This document shows positions 46,991-56,566 of a stretch of DNA of 64,000 nt, in pieces. Source of the stretch: an uncultured Roseobacter sp. (GTDB lineage Bacteria; Pseudomonadota; Alphaproteobacteria; Rhodobacterales; Rhodobacteraceae); NCBI RefSeq assembly GCF_947495025.1, contig NZ_CANLXG010000001.1:1550001-1614000 (forward strand). The letters are read 5' to 3'. Under the pieces are notes generated by a model, which saw only the letters and a list, made by a program, of their open reading frames with translations, made no database searches and was not told where the DNA came from. The position numbers were made by a program, and so were the translations under genes. Each line of letters starts with the position of its first letter. Within the stretch, counting starts at the first letter, position 1.

Positions 46991-47970
46991 CGTATCTGCT
47001 CCGCGCGTTTGAGGATAATGCGGCCCTTTTTGCGGTTGGCCTGGGCGTTCAGAGCCACCGCGATGATGATGGCGCCGCCCGAAATGGCCAGTTGCCAGAA
47101 GGGGGATATATCAACGACCGGCAGGGCGTTCTTGATGATGCCAAGAAACAACGCGCCCAGCAGCGCGCCAGCGACAGTGCCGATGCCGCCCATAATCGAC
47201 ACGCCGCCGATCACACAGGCCGCAACCACGTCCAGTTCGAACCCGCCGGCGATATCCACGTAGGATACGGCAAAACGAGATACCCAGAGGTAGCCGGTCA
47301 GACCCGCCAGCGCACCCGAGATCGTGAACGCCCAGAACTGGGACCTGCCCACAGAGATTCCTGCATAGGTCGCAGCGTGGGGATTGCCGCCTGCTGCATA
47401 AAAGGCACGCCCCAGCGTTGTGCGTGTCATAACAACCGTAAAAACAATCACGGCGAAGATCGCAATCCAGCTGAGCACGGGAAGACCCAGCAGTTCGGCC
47501 CGCGGGAAAGCCTTGAAAGCCGGGCTCATCTCATGGCTGTTGACCCATTTTCCGTCAGAGATCAGAAAAATGACACCACGGAATATGGTCATTGTGCCCA
47601 GCGTTACCACGATAGACGGGATCTGCAGTTTCCAGACGAGAAGGCCGTTGATCATGCCCAGTATCGTGCCGAGGCCAATGGCGATGCCAAGGATCACAGC
47701 AATCGGCAGACCTGGCAGGGCGACATTCACCATGGACACCACCATACCAGTCAGAGCGAGATTTGCGGCAACGCTCAGGTCAATGCACCGGGTCAGGATC
47801 ACAATCATCTGACCGATCGCCAGCAGGATCAGCGGTGAGGTGTCATTGAACACATTGGCAAGGTTCGATGGCGCGATGAACCCCGGAAACCGGGAAGAGA
47901 TCAGTATCAGCAGCAGCAGAATTGCCACAATCAGCAACGTTTCCCGCGAGGCTATCAGTCGTTTCAGCAT
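46987..47970 (-). CDS. rhaP: Rhamnose ABC transporter permease RhaP
   Basis: The 327-residue protein is the other RbsC-type permease, with about nine helices and the same family segment (GLLVWKLQIPSIVVTLGTMTIFRG). It is paralogous to RhaQ, and both precede a single mutarotase and kinase. Located 11 bases after the rhaT stop. The C-terminus ends with a basic tail. Confidence 0.88.
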   Translation of the reverse strand: MLKRLIASRETLLIVAILLLLILISSRFPGFIAPSNLANVFNDTSPLILLAIGQMIVILTRCIDLSVAANLALTGMVVSMVNVALPGLPIAVILGIAIGLGTILGMINGLLVWKLQIPSIVVTLGTMTIFRGVIFLISDGKWVNSHEMSPAFKAFPRAELLGLPVLSWIAIFAVIVFTVVMTRTTLGRAFYAAGGNPHAATYAGISVGRSQFWAFTISGALAGLTGYLWVSRFAVSYVDIAGGFELDVVAACVIGGVSIMGGIGTVAGALLGALFLGIIKNALPVVDISPFWQLAISGGAIIIAVALNAQANRKKGRIILKRAEQIR

Positions 47971-47981
47971 GACACGTATCC

Positions 47982-49514
47982 TCAGATCCCGGCAGCGTGG
48001 CGCACAAGTGTTTCAGGTTGCAGTTCCGTATCAGTCAACTCTGCAACAATACGCCCCTCGCGCATGACGATCACGCGGTCAGACATGCCCAGCACTTCCG
48101 GGATTTCAGAACTGACCATAATCACGGCGAGACCCTGCGCGGCCAGTTCCGCCATGAATTCATGCACAGCCGCCTTCGAGCCGATATCAACACCTTTGGT
48201 GGGCTCGTCGAGGATGATCACCCGGGGCTGTGTCGCCAGCCATTTGGCGATCACAACTTTCTGCTGATTGCCGCCCGACAGATTGCCCACGTGGGTGTCC
48301 AGAGAAGCCGCGCGCAGATCAAGCCGTTCGGTGTACTCGCGGGCCAGCCTGAACTCCTCAGCCAGACGCAGAAAGCCCCCGCGCGATATCCGCCCGAGTG
48401 AGGGCAGCGTAATATTCTGAAAGATCGGCAGATCAAGAACAGCCCCCTGTTTGCCCCGGTCTTCAGGCACATAGACAATACCATTGTCCACGGCGTCGGC
48501 CGGTGATCTGATGCTGACCTTCCTGCCTCCGACTTCGACAGAGCCTGCAGACGGCCGCGTGATCCCGAAGAGGGACTGCATGAATTCAGAACGCCCGGCA
48601 CCAACCAGCCCGTAGAAGCCAAGGATTTCACCCTTGCGCAGGGTAAAGCTGATATCATCGAATTCAGTGGGGTGCGCATAGCCCTCGACGGTCAGAACCG
48701 GGTCACCGGCGCTTGGCTCCCGTTCGGGGAAAATCTGGCTGACGTCCCGCCCGACCATCATTTTTACAAGTTCGGCCTCACTGACATCGGCGATCGCACC
48801 GTCGCCGATCAGCTGGCCATCACGGAAGACAGTATAATTGTCAGCGATGCGGAAAATCTCATCGAACTTGTGGCTGATGAAAAGGATCGCCCTGCCCTGC
48901 GCCTTCAGACTTTCAACCAGTTCATAAAGCTCTTCGATTTCTTTCTGGGAGAGCGCGGCTGTTGGCTCATCCATAATCACTACGCGCGCCTCAATCGACA
49001 GTGCACGCGCAATTGCCACGAGGTGTTTGTTGGCGATGCCGAGGTCTTTCAGCCTGAGCTCAGGGTCAAGAGCGGCACCGATGCTGCTGAGAAGCGCGCG
49101 GGCTTTCTCGGTTGTCTTTTTGCGGTCGATCAGGCCCCACGAATTGCGCGGTGCGTGACCCAGAAAGATGTTTTCAGCAACAGACAGCTCGTCAAACAGC
49201 ACCGTTTCCTGATGAATGGCCGTGACACCCTGATCGGCGGCAGCCTGCGGGGTCGGAAAGGGCGCTGGCACACCATCAACGAGAATGCTCCCGCCGTCGG
49301 GCTGATAGATCCCTGTCAGGATCTTGACAACCGTTGACTTGCCGGCGCCATTTTCGCCAACAAGAGCGGTCACTTTCCCCGGATAAAGGCTGAGCGATAC
49401 GCCGGACAGCGCCTTCACCCCGGGAAAGGTTTTGCTGATGTCCGCCAGGGCCAGAATGGCCTGCGGGTCAGACCGGTCGCCCCGGGGCAATGACTTTTGC
49501 GTTTGCTGCAACAT
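47982..49514 (-). CDS. rhaT: Rhamnose ABC transporter ATPase RhaT
   Basis: The 510-residue protein carries two ABC cassettes in tandem, as in sugar CUT2 importers. The first has a complete Walker A (GENGAGKST) and Walker B (VVIMDEPTAAL). The second has the degenerate phosphate loop GLVGAGRSE with an intact signature LSGGNQQKV and Walker B (VIILDEPTKGVD). It energises rhamnose import. It follows rhaS with a 75-base gap. The name rhaT here means the rhizobial ABC ATPase and not the enterobacterial proton symporter. Confidence 0.92.
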   Translation of the reverse strand: MLQQTQKSLPRGDRSDPQAILALADISKTFPGVKALSGVSLSLYPGKVTALVGENGAGKSTVVKILTGIYQPDGGSILVDGVPAPFPTPQAAADQGVTAIHQETVLFDELSVAENIFLGHAPRNSWGLIDRKKTTEKARALLSSIGAALDPELRLKDLGIANKHLVAIARALSIEARVVIMDEPTAALSQKEIEELYELVESLKAQGRAILFISHKFDEIFRIADNYTVFRDGQLIGDGAIADVSEAELVKMMVGRDVSQIFPEREPSAGDPVLTVEGYAHPTEFDDISFTLRKGEILGFYGLVGAGRSEFMQSLFGITRPSAGSVEVGGRKVSIRSPADAVDNGIVYVPEDRGKQGAVLDLPIFQNITLPSLGRISRGGFLRLAEEFRLAREYTERLDLRAASLDTHVGNLSGGNQQKVVIAKWLATQPRVIILDEPTKGVDIGSKAAVHEFMAELAAQGLAVIMVSSEIPEVLGMSDRVIVMREGRIVAELTDTELQPETLVRHAAGI

Positions 49515-49589
49515 CCAGTGTCTCGATCTGATCCGGGAAGAAGGGTGACGCGGACCTGTAAAGCCCGCGCCACAGGTCAGTTCATGATC

Positions 49590-50591
49590 TCAGAAAATCG
49601 ACTTGAACTGATCAATATTGGAAGCGTCGTATATGAACGGGTCCGCCATTGCGGCCTCGTTACTGTCGTCCAGAGTGATTGAGCCCACACGCCCGATAGA
49701 GATCTCTGCGCCCGGCTCTGCTTTGGCGGCCTCCGACGCCAGTGCATGCGCGATATAGGCTGCCGAATATCCCAGATCGATCGGGTTCCAGATCGCAAAG
49801 GACTGAGAGGCACCGCTTTCGATGGCGCCGGCCATCTCAGACGGCAGACCCAGCCCGGTGACATTGACCTCACCGATCTTGCCCGCGTCTGCAACGGCTT
49901 GCGCTGCAGCCACGATCCCTACGGATGTTGGCGCGATGATGGCATCCAGATCCGGATAGGACTGCATCAGACCGGTGGCCTCACGGTATGATTTATCAGC
50001 GAGGTCATCGCCGTAGACCGTCGAAACAACATTGATGCCCGGATAGTTGCCCATCACTTTGGTCATCTCTTCGATCCAGATGTTCTGGTTCGTCGACGTC
50101 GTGGTCGCGGACAGCACCGCGACATCTCCTCCATCAGGCAGGTGGTCGGCGGCCAGCTTGATGATCATGTTTCCGATCAGCGCATTTGATGACGGATTGA
50201 GGTGCATCTGCCGGCCCTCCTGCGCCACGCCGGAATCCCATGAGATGACCGTGATGCCACGCTGCATCGCTTTTTTGAGCGTAGGCACCAGCGCGTCGGT
50301 ATCATTGGCCGAAACGGCAATCGCATCCACGCCCTGCGCGATCAGCGAGTTGATGACCTCGATCTGACCTTCAGCGGTGGTATCAGTGGGGCCGGTATAG
50401 ATGATCTCAACACCACCGATTTCCTTTGCCGCTTCTTCTGCACCCTGTGCTGCGGCTTCAAAGAAACCGATGCCCAGAGCCTTTACAACCAGCGCGATAC
50501 GCATGTCGTCCTGGGCCATTGCGGTCGTGCCAAACAGGCTTGCTGCAACTGTCAGGCCCGTGGTGAGTTTCGTAAATGTGCGACGTTTCAT
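49590..50591 (-). CDS. rhaS: Rhamnose ABC substrate-binding protein RhaS
   Basis: The 333-residue protein has a signal peptide (MKRRTFTKL then a hydrophobic core, cleavage near AMAQ) and a type I periplasmic-binding fold of the RbsB kind (ISVSANDTDALVP-like segment, IEEMTKVMGNYPGINVV). It binds L-rhamnose in the periplasm. Rhizobial RhaS is the same family. It is 38 bases after the rhaR stop. Confidence 0.9.
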   Translation of the reverse strand: MKRRTFTKLTTGLTVAASLFGTTAMAQDDMRIALVVKALGIGFFEAAAQGAEEAAKEIGGVEIIYTGPTDTTAEGQIEVINSLIAQGVDAIAVSANDTDALVPTLKKAMQRGITVISWDSGVAQEGRQMHLNPSSNALIGNMIIKLAADHLPDGGDVAVLSATTTSTNQNIWIEEMTKVMGNYPGINVVSTVYGDDLADKSYREATGLMQSYPDLDAIIAPTSVGIVAAAQAVADAGKIGEVNVTGLGLPSEMAGAIESGASQSFAIWNPIDLGYSAAYIAHALASEAAKAEPGAEISIGRVGSITLDDSNEAAMADPFIYDASNIDQFKSIF

Positions 50592-50629
50592 TGGTTTCCT
50601 CCCTAAAGTACGTTCGCTGATGTGACCTC

Positions 50630-51430
50630 TCAGGAGGCCACGTTCTTCTGAGCACCCCCTGTCTGGGTGACGATCAGTTTCACTTCTGCGGCCTCAAGCA
50701 TGGCGGCAGCCTTGTCCGAAATCCGGTCATCGGTGATGACGGTGGTGATACGGCTGAGCGGGCACAGCACCAGGCTGGAACGCTGCTCAAACTTGCTGCT
50801 GTCGGCAAGAACAACCAGCTCGTCGGCCTGGCCGATGAGTTTTTGTTCGGCCTGGATCAGAAGCGGGTCTGCCTCCATCAGCCCCAGGGGCCCAAGACCC
50901 TGCGCGCCCATGAACATACGCCGGGCACAGAAATTTCGGGTCACGTCATTGTCAAAAGGCGACAGGATGATGTTCTGCTCGCGGTAGATCGTGCCACCCG
51001 AGAGCATGACTGTATTTCTGGAATGCTTGAGAAGGTGTTCTGCAATCGGAAAAGAATTTGTAAAGACCTGCATGCGCCGCCCGGCCAGCGGGTGCACCAT
51101 CTGGAACGTCGTGGTGCCGCCGTTGATGATGATCGCATCGCCATCGTCGCACAGATCGACGGCGGCTGCGGCAATCGCCTGCTTCTCCTCGATCCGCATG
51201 GTCTCATTGACGGAGAAGGGCCTGCCGGCAAGACCTACAAACTGCGGTGGATTAAGCGCTTCGGCACCACCACGCACGCGGCGCAGCTGCCTGTCCTGAT
51301 CGAGCGTGGCAATGTCACGGCGGATTGTCGCCTCTGACGCGCCGGTCAGATTGCACAGATCCACCACAGTGACCACGGGGCGCTCCTCCACCGCGGACAG
51401 AATGATCGTATGACGTTCTTTCTCGTGCAA
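50630..51430 (-). CDS. rhaR: DeoR-family repressor RhaR
   Basis: The N-terminal HTH (VTVVDLCNLTGASEATIRRDIATLD) and the C-terminal sugar-phosphate-binding domain are those of DeoR repressors. The start is a TTG at 51430, with GGGAGG six bases upstream; the open frame to 51490 crosses the operator region. It is the first gene of the leftward rha operon and divergent from rhaD. An inverted repeat 55 bases upstream is a natural operator for it. Such repressors are released by a phosphorylated intermediate. Confidence 0.9.
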   Translation of the reverse strand: MHEKERHTIILSAVEERPVVTVVDLCNLTGASEATIRRDIATLDQDRQLRRVRGGAEALNPPQFVGLAGRPFSVNETMRIEEKQAIAAAAVDLCDDGDAIIINGGTTTFQMVHPLAGRRMQVFTNSFPIAEHLLKHSRNTVMLSGGTIYREQNIILSPFDNDVTRNFCARRMFMGAQGLGPLGLMEADPLLIQAEQKLIGQADELVVLADSSKFEQRSSLVLCPLSRITTVITDDRISDKAAAMLEAAEVKLIVTQTGGAQKNVAS

Positions 51431-51484
51431 TTCCGGCCTCCCTTTCACCACAGGCTGTCCAGATTCGGCGCATCTGTCAATCAA

Positions 51485-51527
51485 AAACAATCATATTCGC
51501 TCATTCTGCATCGCAGCATGATTGTTT
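51485..51527. promoter_or_regulatory. 10-bp perfect inverted repeat in the rhaR-rhaD space, candidate RhaR operator
   Basis: AAACAATCAT (51485-51494) and ATGATTGTTT (51518-51527) are perfect inverse copies, 23 bases apart. Two further ATTGA(C/T)-type half-sites lie just right of the second arm. The spot between the divergent rhaR and rhaD genes makes it a likely common operator of both operons. Confidence 0.75.
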
Positions 51528-51617
51528 ATGACTGATATTGATTGACAAACCGCCGCACTCCGCTCAGCCTGAAACCCGAAGAGATTGATCGGCGTACCGC
51601 GCCAGCCGGGAGGAAAC

Positions 51618-53720
51618 ATGTTGAAAACACTGGAAACTCAGCTTCTTGAAAGCCGCTGGGATGACAAGGTCGCTCGGGGAATGAGCGAATCAGAACTTCT
51701 GCTGTATCGCTCCAACATCCTCGGGGCTGATAAACGGGTGACCAATTACGGCGGCGGCAACACCTCTGCCAAAGTGATGGAGACCGATCCCCTGACAGGC
51801 GAAAAGGTCGAGGTGCTCTGGGTCAAAGGGTCCGGGGGCGATATCGGCTCGATCAGGATGGATGGCTTTGCAACGCTTTATATGGACAAGCTCCAGGCTC
51901 TGAAGTCGCTGTATCGCGGGGTGGAACATGAAGATGAGATGGTCGGCTACCTGCCGCACTGCACCTTTCAGCTGAACCCGCGGGCGGCATCCATCGACAC
52001 CCCCCTGCATGCCTATGTACCGCGACGGCATGTGGATCACGTTCATGCCGATGCGATTATTGCGATTGCCGCTTCAAAGAACTCCAAAGAACTGACACAG
52101 GAAATTTTCGGAAGCCGGATTGGCTGGCTGCCGTGGAAGAAACCCGGTTACGAACTGGGTCTGTGGCTGGAGAACTTCTGTCTGGAAAACCCGGAGGCGG
52201 ACGGTGTTGTTCTGGCAAGCCACGGCCTCTTTACCTGGGCCGACACCGCGAAGGAATGTTACGACCAGACGATTGATGTCATCAACGTTGCCACCAGATG
52301 GCTCGCCGAACGCAGCGACGGTATCCCGGCCTTCGGTGGCGCGGTTCACCAAAGCCTCTCAGCCGACACACGTCGCAAGGTTGCGGCGCGCCTGATGCCT
52401 GCAATCCGTGGCTTTGTGTCCGGAAATCAGCATATGGTCGGCCATTTTAACGACAGTGACACAGTGCTTGAATTCGTAAACGCGAGGGACATGGAGGCGC
52501 TTGCGGCTTTGGGGACGTCCTGTCCTGACCACTTCCTGCGCACAAAAATCCGGCCACTGGTGGTGCCTTTCGATCCGGCCGGGAACAACACTGAAGCGGT
52601 ACTGGCCGCCCTGCCCGATCAGGTTGATGCCTACCGTCAGGATTATGAGGCCTATTATGATCGCTGCCGGCACGACGACAGCCCGGCGCTGCGCGACCCG
52701 AACGCGGTTGTCTACCTGATCCCCGGTGTCGGCATGATCACCTTCGCCAAGGACAAGGCGACGGCAAGGATTTCCGGCGAATTCTACGTCAACGCCATCA
52801 ACGTGATGCGCGGCGCGTCGGCGGTCAGCGAATATCAGGGCCTGCCCGAACAGGAAGCCTTTGATATCGAATACTGGCTGCTGGAAGAGGCCAAGCTGCA
52901 GCGCATGCCGAAACCGAAATCGCTTGCCGGTCGCGTGGCCCTTGTCACCGGGGGCGCCGGAGGCATCGGAGCGGCAACAGCAGAGCGCTACCTTTCAGAA
53001 GGTGCCTGCGTGATCCTGGCCGATATCAATGAGGACGCCCTTGCCTCGGTGCAGAGCAGTTTATCGGACCGGTACAGTGCGGATGTCGTCCGCAGCGTGG
53101 TAATGAATGTAACAAGCGAAGAAGCCGTTGCTGCGGCTTTTGCGGATGCCTGCGTTGAATTTGGCGGGGTGGACATTCTGGTGTCCAACGCCGGCATTGC
53201 TTCATCGGCACCGGTCGAGGAGACATCACTGGCCCTGTGGAACCGGAACATGGATATTCTGTCGACCGGTTATTTCCTGGTCAGTCGCGAAGCGTTCCGG
53301 CTGATGCGGGTACAGGGCATGGGCGGTGCTGTCGTTTTCGTGGCCTCCAAAAACGGACTGGCCGCTTCACCCAATGCCGCAGCCTACTGCACGGCAAAAG
53401 CCTCGGAAATTCATCTGGCGCGCTGTCTTGCGCTTGAAGGGGCAGAAGCCGGTATCCGCGTCAATGTGGTCAACCCGGACGCTGTCCTGCGTGGATCGAA
53501 AATCTGGGAGGGCGACTGGCTGGAACAGCGCGCGGGCACCTATGGCACAGACAAGGACGGACTTGAGGAAATGTACCGCCAGCGCTCAATGCTCAAACGT
53601 TCGGTTCTGCCGGAAGATATTGCAGAGGCCTGCTATTTCTTCGCCGCCGACACTTCCTCCAAGTCTACGGGCAACATCATCAATGTGGACGCGGGCAATG
53701 TGCAAGCGTTCACACGGTAG
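51618..53720 (+). CDS. rhaD: Bifunctional rhamnulose-1-phosphate aldolase/lactaldehyde dehydrogenase RhaD
   Basis: The 700-residue protein joins two enzymes. Residues 1 to about 425 are a class II aldolase, with a His-rich metal segment HVDHVHADAI. Residues about 435-700 are an SDR, with TGGAGGIG (from T444), SNAG and Y590-x3-K594. The aldolase splits rhamnulose-1-phosphate into DHAP and L-lactaldehyde, and the dehydrogenase oxidises the aldehyde to lactate. The ATG at 51618 has GGGAGG upstream; the frame begins at 51585. The fusion is known from Rhizobium and related bacteria. Confidence 0.92.
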   Translation: MLKTLETQLLESRWDDKVARGMSESELLLYRSNILGADKRVTNYGGGNTSAKVMETDPLTGEKVEVLWVKGSGGDIGSIRMDGFATLYMDKLQALKSLYRGVEHEDEMVGYLPHCTFQLNPRAASIDTPLHAYVPRRHVDHVHADAIIAIAASKNSKELTQEIFGSRIGWLPWKKPGYELGLWLENFCLENPEADGVVLASHGLFTWADTAKECYDQTIDVINVATRWLAERSDGIPAFGGAVHQSLSADTRRKVAARLMPAIRGFVSGNQHMVGHFNDSDTVLEFVNARDMEALAALGTSCPDHFLRTKIRPLVVPFDPAGNNTEAVLAALPDQVDAYRQDYEAYYDRCRHDDSPALRDPNAVVYLIPGVGMITFAKDKATARISGEFYVNAINVMRGASAVSEYQGLPEQEAFDIEYWLLEEAKLQRMPKPKSLAGRVALVTGGAGGIGAATAERYLSEGACVILADINEDALASVQSSLSDRYSADVVRSVVMNVTSEEAVAAAFADACVEFGGVDILVSNAGIASSAPVEETSLALWNRNMDILSTGYFLVSREAFRLMRVQGMGGAVVFVASKNGLAASPNAAAYCTAKASEIHLARCLALEGAEAGIRVNVVNPDAVLRGSKIWEGDWLEQRAGTYGTDKDGLEEMYRQRSMLKRSVLPEDIAEACYFFAADTSSKSTGNIINVDAGNVQAFTR

Positions 53721-53729
53721 GGGATACGC

Positions 53730-54968
53730 ATGAGCTATGAGAGCGCAAAAGACGCCTTTGCTGAATGGGGTGTAGATACCGAAGCCGCACTGGAGCGTCT
53801 GAAGACCATCCCGGTATCCATGCATTGCTGGCAGGGTGATGATGTCGTCGGCTTCGAGCCAAAGTCGGGCGCGTCGGGTGGCGGCATCCAGGCGACAGGT
53901 AACCACCCGGGGCGGGCCCGTACGCCCGACGAGCTGCGCGCGGATCTGGAGTTTGCCTATTCCATGATCCCGGGCAGGCACCGGCTGAACCTGCATGCGA
54001 TGTATCCCGACACCGGGGCAAGCCCGGACAGGGACGAGATTGAGTTCGCGCATTTTGCACCATGGGTCGACTGGGCGAAGGCCCAGGGTATTGGCCTCGA
54101 CTTCAATCCCACCTTCTTTGCCCATGCCAGGGCGGACGATAACCTTACGCTCAGCCATCCTGACCCTGGTATCCGTGACTTCTGGATCGAACACGGCCGG
54201 CGGTCCCGCGATATTGCAGCACAGATCGGCGCGGTACTCGGTTCACCATGTGTGAACAATATCTGGGTGCCAGACGGCTACAAGGATACACCGGTTGACC
54301 GGATGTCTGCGCGCAAGCGGCTCGAAGCCTCGCTCGATGCGATGCTCGCCCCGCCACAGGACAAAAAGCAGATGCTTGATGCTGTGGAAAGCAAGCTCTT
54401 CGGCATTGGCGTCGAAGCCTGTACAGTCGGCAGTCATGAATTCTACATGGGGTATGCAATCCGCAAGGGCATTTTGCTGTGCCTCGATATGGGCCATTTT
54501 CATCCGACCGAGAATATCGCGGACAAGCTCAGCGCCGTCGCGTTGTCGCTGGATGAAATTCTGTTGCATGTCTCCCGGCCGATGCGGTGGGACAGCGACC
54601 ACGTAATCCTTCTCAGCGATGACATTCTGCAGATGGCGCAGGAACTTGTCAGCGCAGACCTTCTGGGGCGGACGCATATCGGGCTGGATTTTTTTGACGC
54701 CACAATTAGCCGCACGGCCGCCTGGGTTATCGGCACCCGCAATATGCAAAAGGCATTGCTGCGCGCCCTGCTGCTGCCTCTGGAGCGGTTGAAGGCAGCC
54801 GAAGAGAACCTTGATTTCACGACCCGGCTCGTCGTGACGGAAGAGTTCAAAGACATGCCCTTCGGCACTGTCTGGAACGAGTTCGCGGCGCGGCAGGAGG
54901 TTCCAAACGGTCAGGGGTTGATCAGAGAGCTCGATCGTTATCAGACGAAGGTTTCAGGCCGGGGTTAG
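53730..54968 (+). CDS. rhaI: L-rhamnose isomerase RhaI
   Basis: The 412-residue TIM-barrel protein has the rhamnose isomerase signatures: DMGHFHPTENIADKLSAVAL and HVSRPMRWDSDHVI, with metal-binding His and Asp residues. It converts L-rhamnose to L-rhamnulose in the cytoplasm. It follows rhaD by 9 bases and is co-transcribed with it. It is of the non-enterobacterial type and is paired with the RhaD fusion, as in rhizobia. Confidence 0.92.
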   Translation: MSYESAKDAFAEWGVDTEAALERLKTIPVSMHCWQGDDVVGFEPKSGASGGGIQATGNHPGRARTPDELRADLEFAYSMIPGRHRLNLHAMYPDTGASPDRDEIEFAHFAPWVDWAKAQGIGLDFNPTFFAHARADDNLTLSHPDPGIRDFWIEHGRRSRDIAAQIGAVLGSPCVNNIWVPDGYKDTPVDRMSARKRLEASLDAMLAPPQDKKQMLDAVESKLFGIGVEACTVGSHEFYMGYAIRKGILLCLDMGHFHPTENIADKLSAVALSLDEILLHVSRPMRWDSDHVILLSDDILQMAQELVSADLLGRTHIGLDFFDATISRTAAWVIGTRNMQKALLRALLLPLERLKAAEENLDFTTRLVVTEEFKDMPFGTVWNEFAARQEVPNGQGLIRELDRYQTKVSGRG

Positions 54969-55181
54969 ACAGAAGTACCCACGGCAGGTCCGCATACCTG
55001 TGCAGTACCCGCCCCGCCCGCAAACCTGCAGGTCGCAACGTGATGATCAGGTTGATGTGCGGTCCGTTGCGGCGTCTGATCACACCGTCGCATTGCTGAA
55101 ACCGCAGACCGCAATGCAGAGTTTCGCTCCGGCGTCGTTTTAAGAACAGACGCACGCCGGGCGGTACCCCCAGAAAGGGCG

Positions 55182-56138
55182 ATGACACCAGCGCTTGCTA
55201 CTCCTCAACCCACGGACCGCGTCCTTACCGGCATCGCACTTATGCTCGGGTTCTGTCTGACCGCGCCTCTGCTGGATGTGGCCGCAAAACTTGCATCGGC
55301 CAGCGTACCGACGGGGCAGATCACAGCGGCGCGCTTTATCGTGCAATGCGCGCTGATGGCGCCTTTTATCCGGGCAATGGGGTTGTCGCTGCGCGTGCCG
55401 AAAGGGCAACTGAAACCCCTCATCGCCCGGGCAATTCTGTTACTGCTCGCTACGTTCTGCTTCGTTGCCGCAATCCGCGTGATGCCGCTTGCCGATGCGC
55501 TGGCCATCGTGTTTGTTGCCCCGTTCATTGTTCTTCTGGCGGGGAAGTTCTTGCTTAATGAAGATGTCGGGCCTCGTCGTGTTGGCGCTGCACTTGTTGG
55601 GTTTCTGGGCGTTCTGTTCGTGATCCAACCCAGTTTTGCAGCCTTTGGTATGGTCGCACTCTTTCCACTTGGTACGGCAGTGGCCTTTGCTTTCTACATC
55701 CTTCTGACGCGTGGCCTGTCGCGGCGGATGCATCCCGTTGCACTGCAGTTCCACACAGGCCTGATCGCCAGTCTGTTCTGCATTCCGGTCCTGCTGGTGG
55801 CCGAAGGATCCGGGTCCACACTGTTTGACCCCGTCTGGCCAGACGGTCTCGCCTGGCTGTGGCTGCTGGGCGCCGGATTCTTTGCGACCGTCAGCCACAT
55901 GATGATGACTTACGCCCTCTCATTTGCTCCATCCGCCACAATAGCCCCGTTGCAGTATTTCGAGCTGCCGGTGGCCACGGTCTTCGGATACCTTGTTTTC
56001 AATGATTTCCCGAATGCACTGAGTTTACTCGGTATTGCCATTATTATTGCCGCCGGTCTCTACATGATCCACCGGGAAAGAATTGCGTCCAGACAGCTCA
56101 TCCCAGATGTCGGAACACTGTCCCGCGACCGGGACTGA
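55182..56138 (+). CDS. EamA-family (DMT) transporter
   Basis: The 318-residue protein has about ten hydrophobic segments in two homologous halves, typical of EamA/RhaT-type drug-and-metabolite transporters. The first half starts LMLGFCLTAPLLDVAAKLAS, the second carries PLGTAVAFAFYILLTRGLSRR. Substrate unknown; such proteins often export amino acids or other metabolites. It stands 213 bases after rhaI on the same strand and has its own start, so it is probably not part of the rha operon. Confidence 0.85.
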   Translation: MTPALATPQPTDRVLTGIALMLGFCLTAPLLDVAAKLASASVPTGQITAARFIVQCALMAPFIRAMGLSLRVPKGQLKPLIARAILLLLATFCFVAAIRVMPLADALAIVFVAPFIVLLAGKFLLNEDVGPRRVGAALVGFLGVLFVIQPSFAAFGMVALFPLGTAVAFAFYILLTRGLSRRMHPVALQFHTGLIASLFCIPVLLVAEGSGSTLFDPVWPDGLAWLWLLGAGFFATVSHMMMTYALSFAPSATIAPLQYFELPVATVFGYLVFNDFPNALSLLGIAIIIAAGLYMIHRERIASRQLIPDVGTLSRDRD

Positions 56139-56566
56139 TGCGGACCTGAAGTCATTTGTCGTGAGGCAATCGCTGCGACTGTCGGGGCATTTGCGACATA
56201 ATCCACGCTATATGGGCCGCTGCGGATGTTCCGTTTTGCCGGATTGTCCTTTGTCGCCATGGGCCCCCGAAGTCCCGCGGTCCACGTTCAGAGACTTGGT
56301 CTTCGTAAAATTATCCGCTCCCCCTCACTGGTATCTTCTCTGCTGCAGGTCACACGTCGGGCCAAAGAACGAGGAGCGTCGGGTACCTCGAAGATATGGA
56401 CATCACCACAGCCGGTACGGAGTTCTGATATGACCCACTCTTGCTACCGCCCCGCTGACGCCCCGGCTGATGGTCTGTCGATACGGATCTGTGGTATCCA
56501 CGGAGGCGGCATTGGTGCAGGCGGGGTGTCCTGGCCCGGGCGGCCCTCTTTCAAGGGAGACGTGAT
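56139..56566. other. Gene-free stretch
   Basis: No coding region is supported in these 428 bases; the open frames give low-complexity proteins and no ribosome site. It contains the upstream region of the ankyrin gene. Confidence 0.5.
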
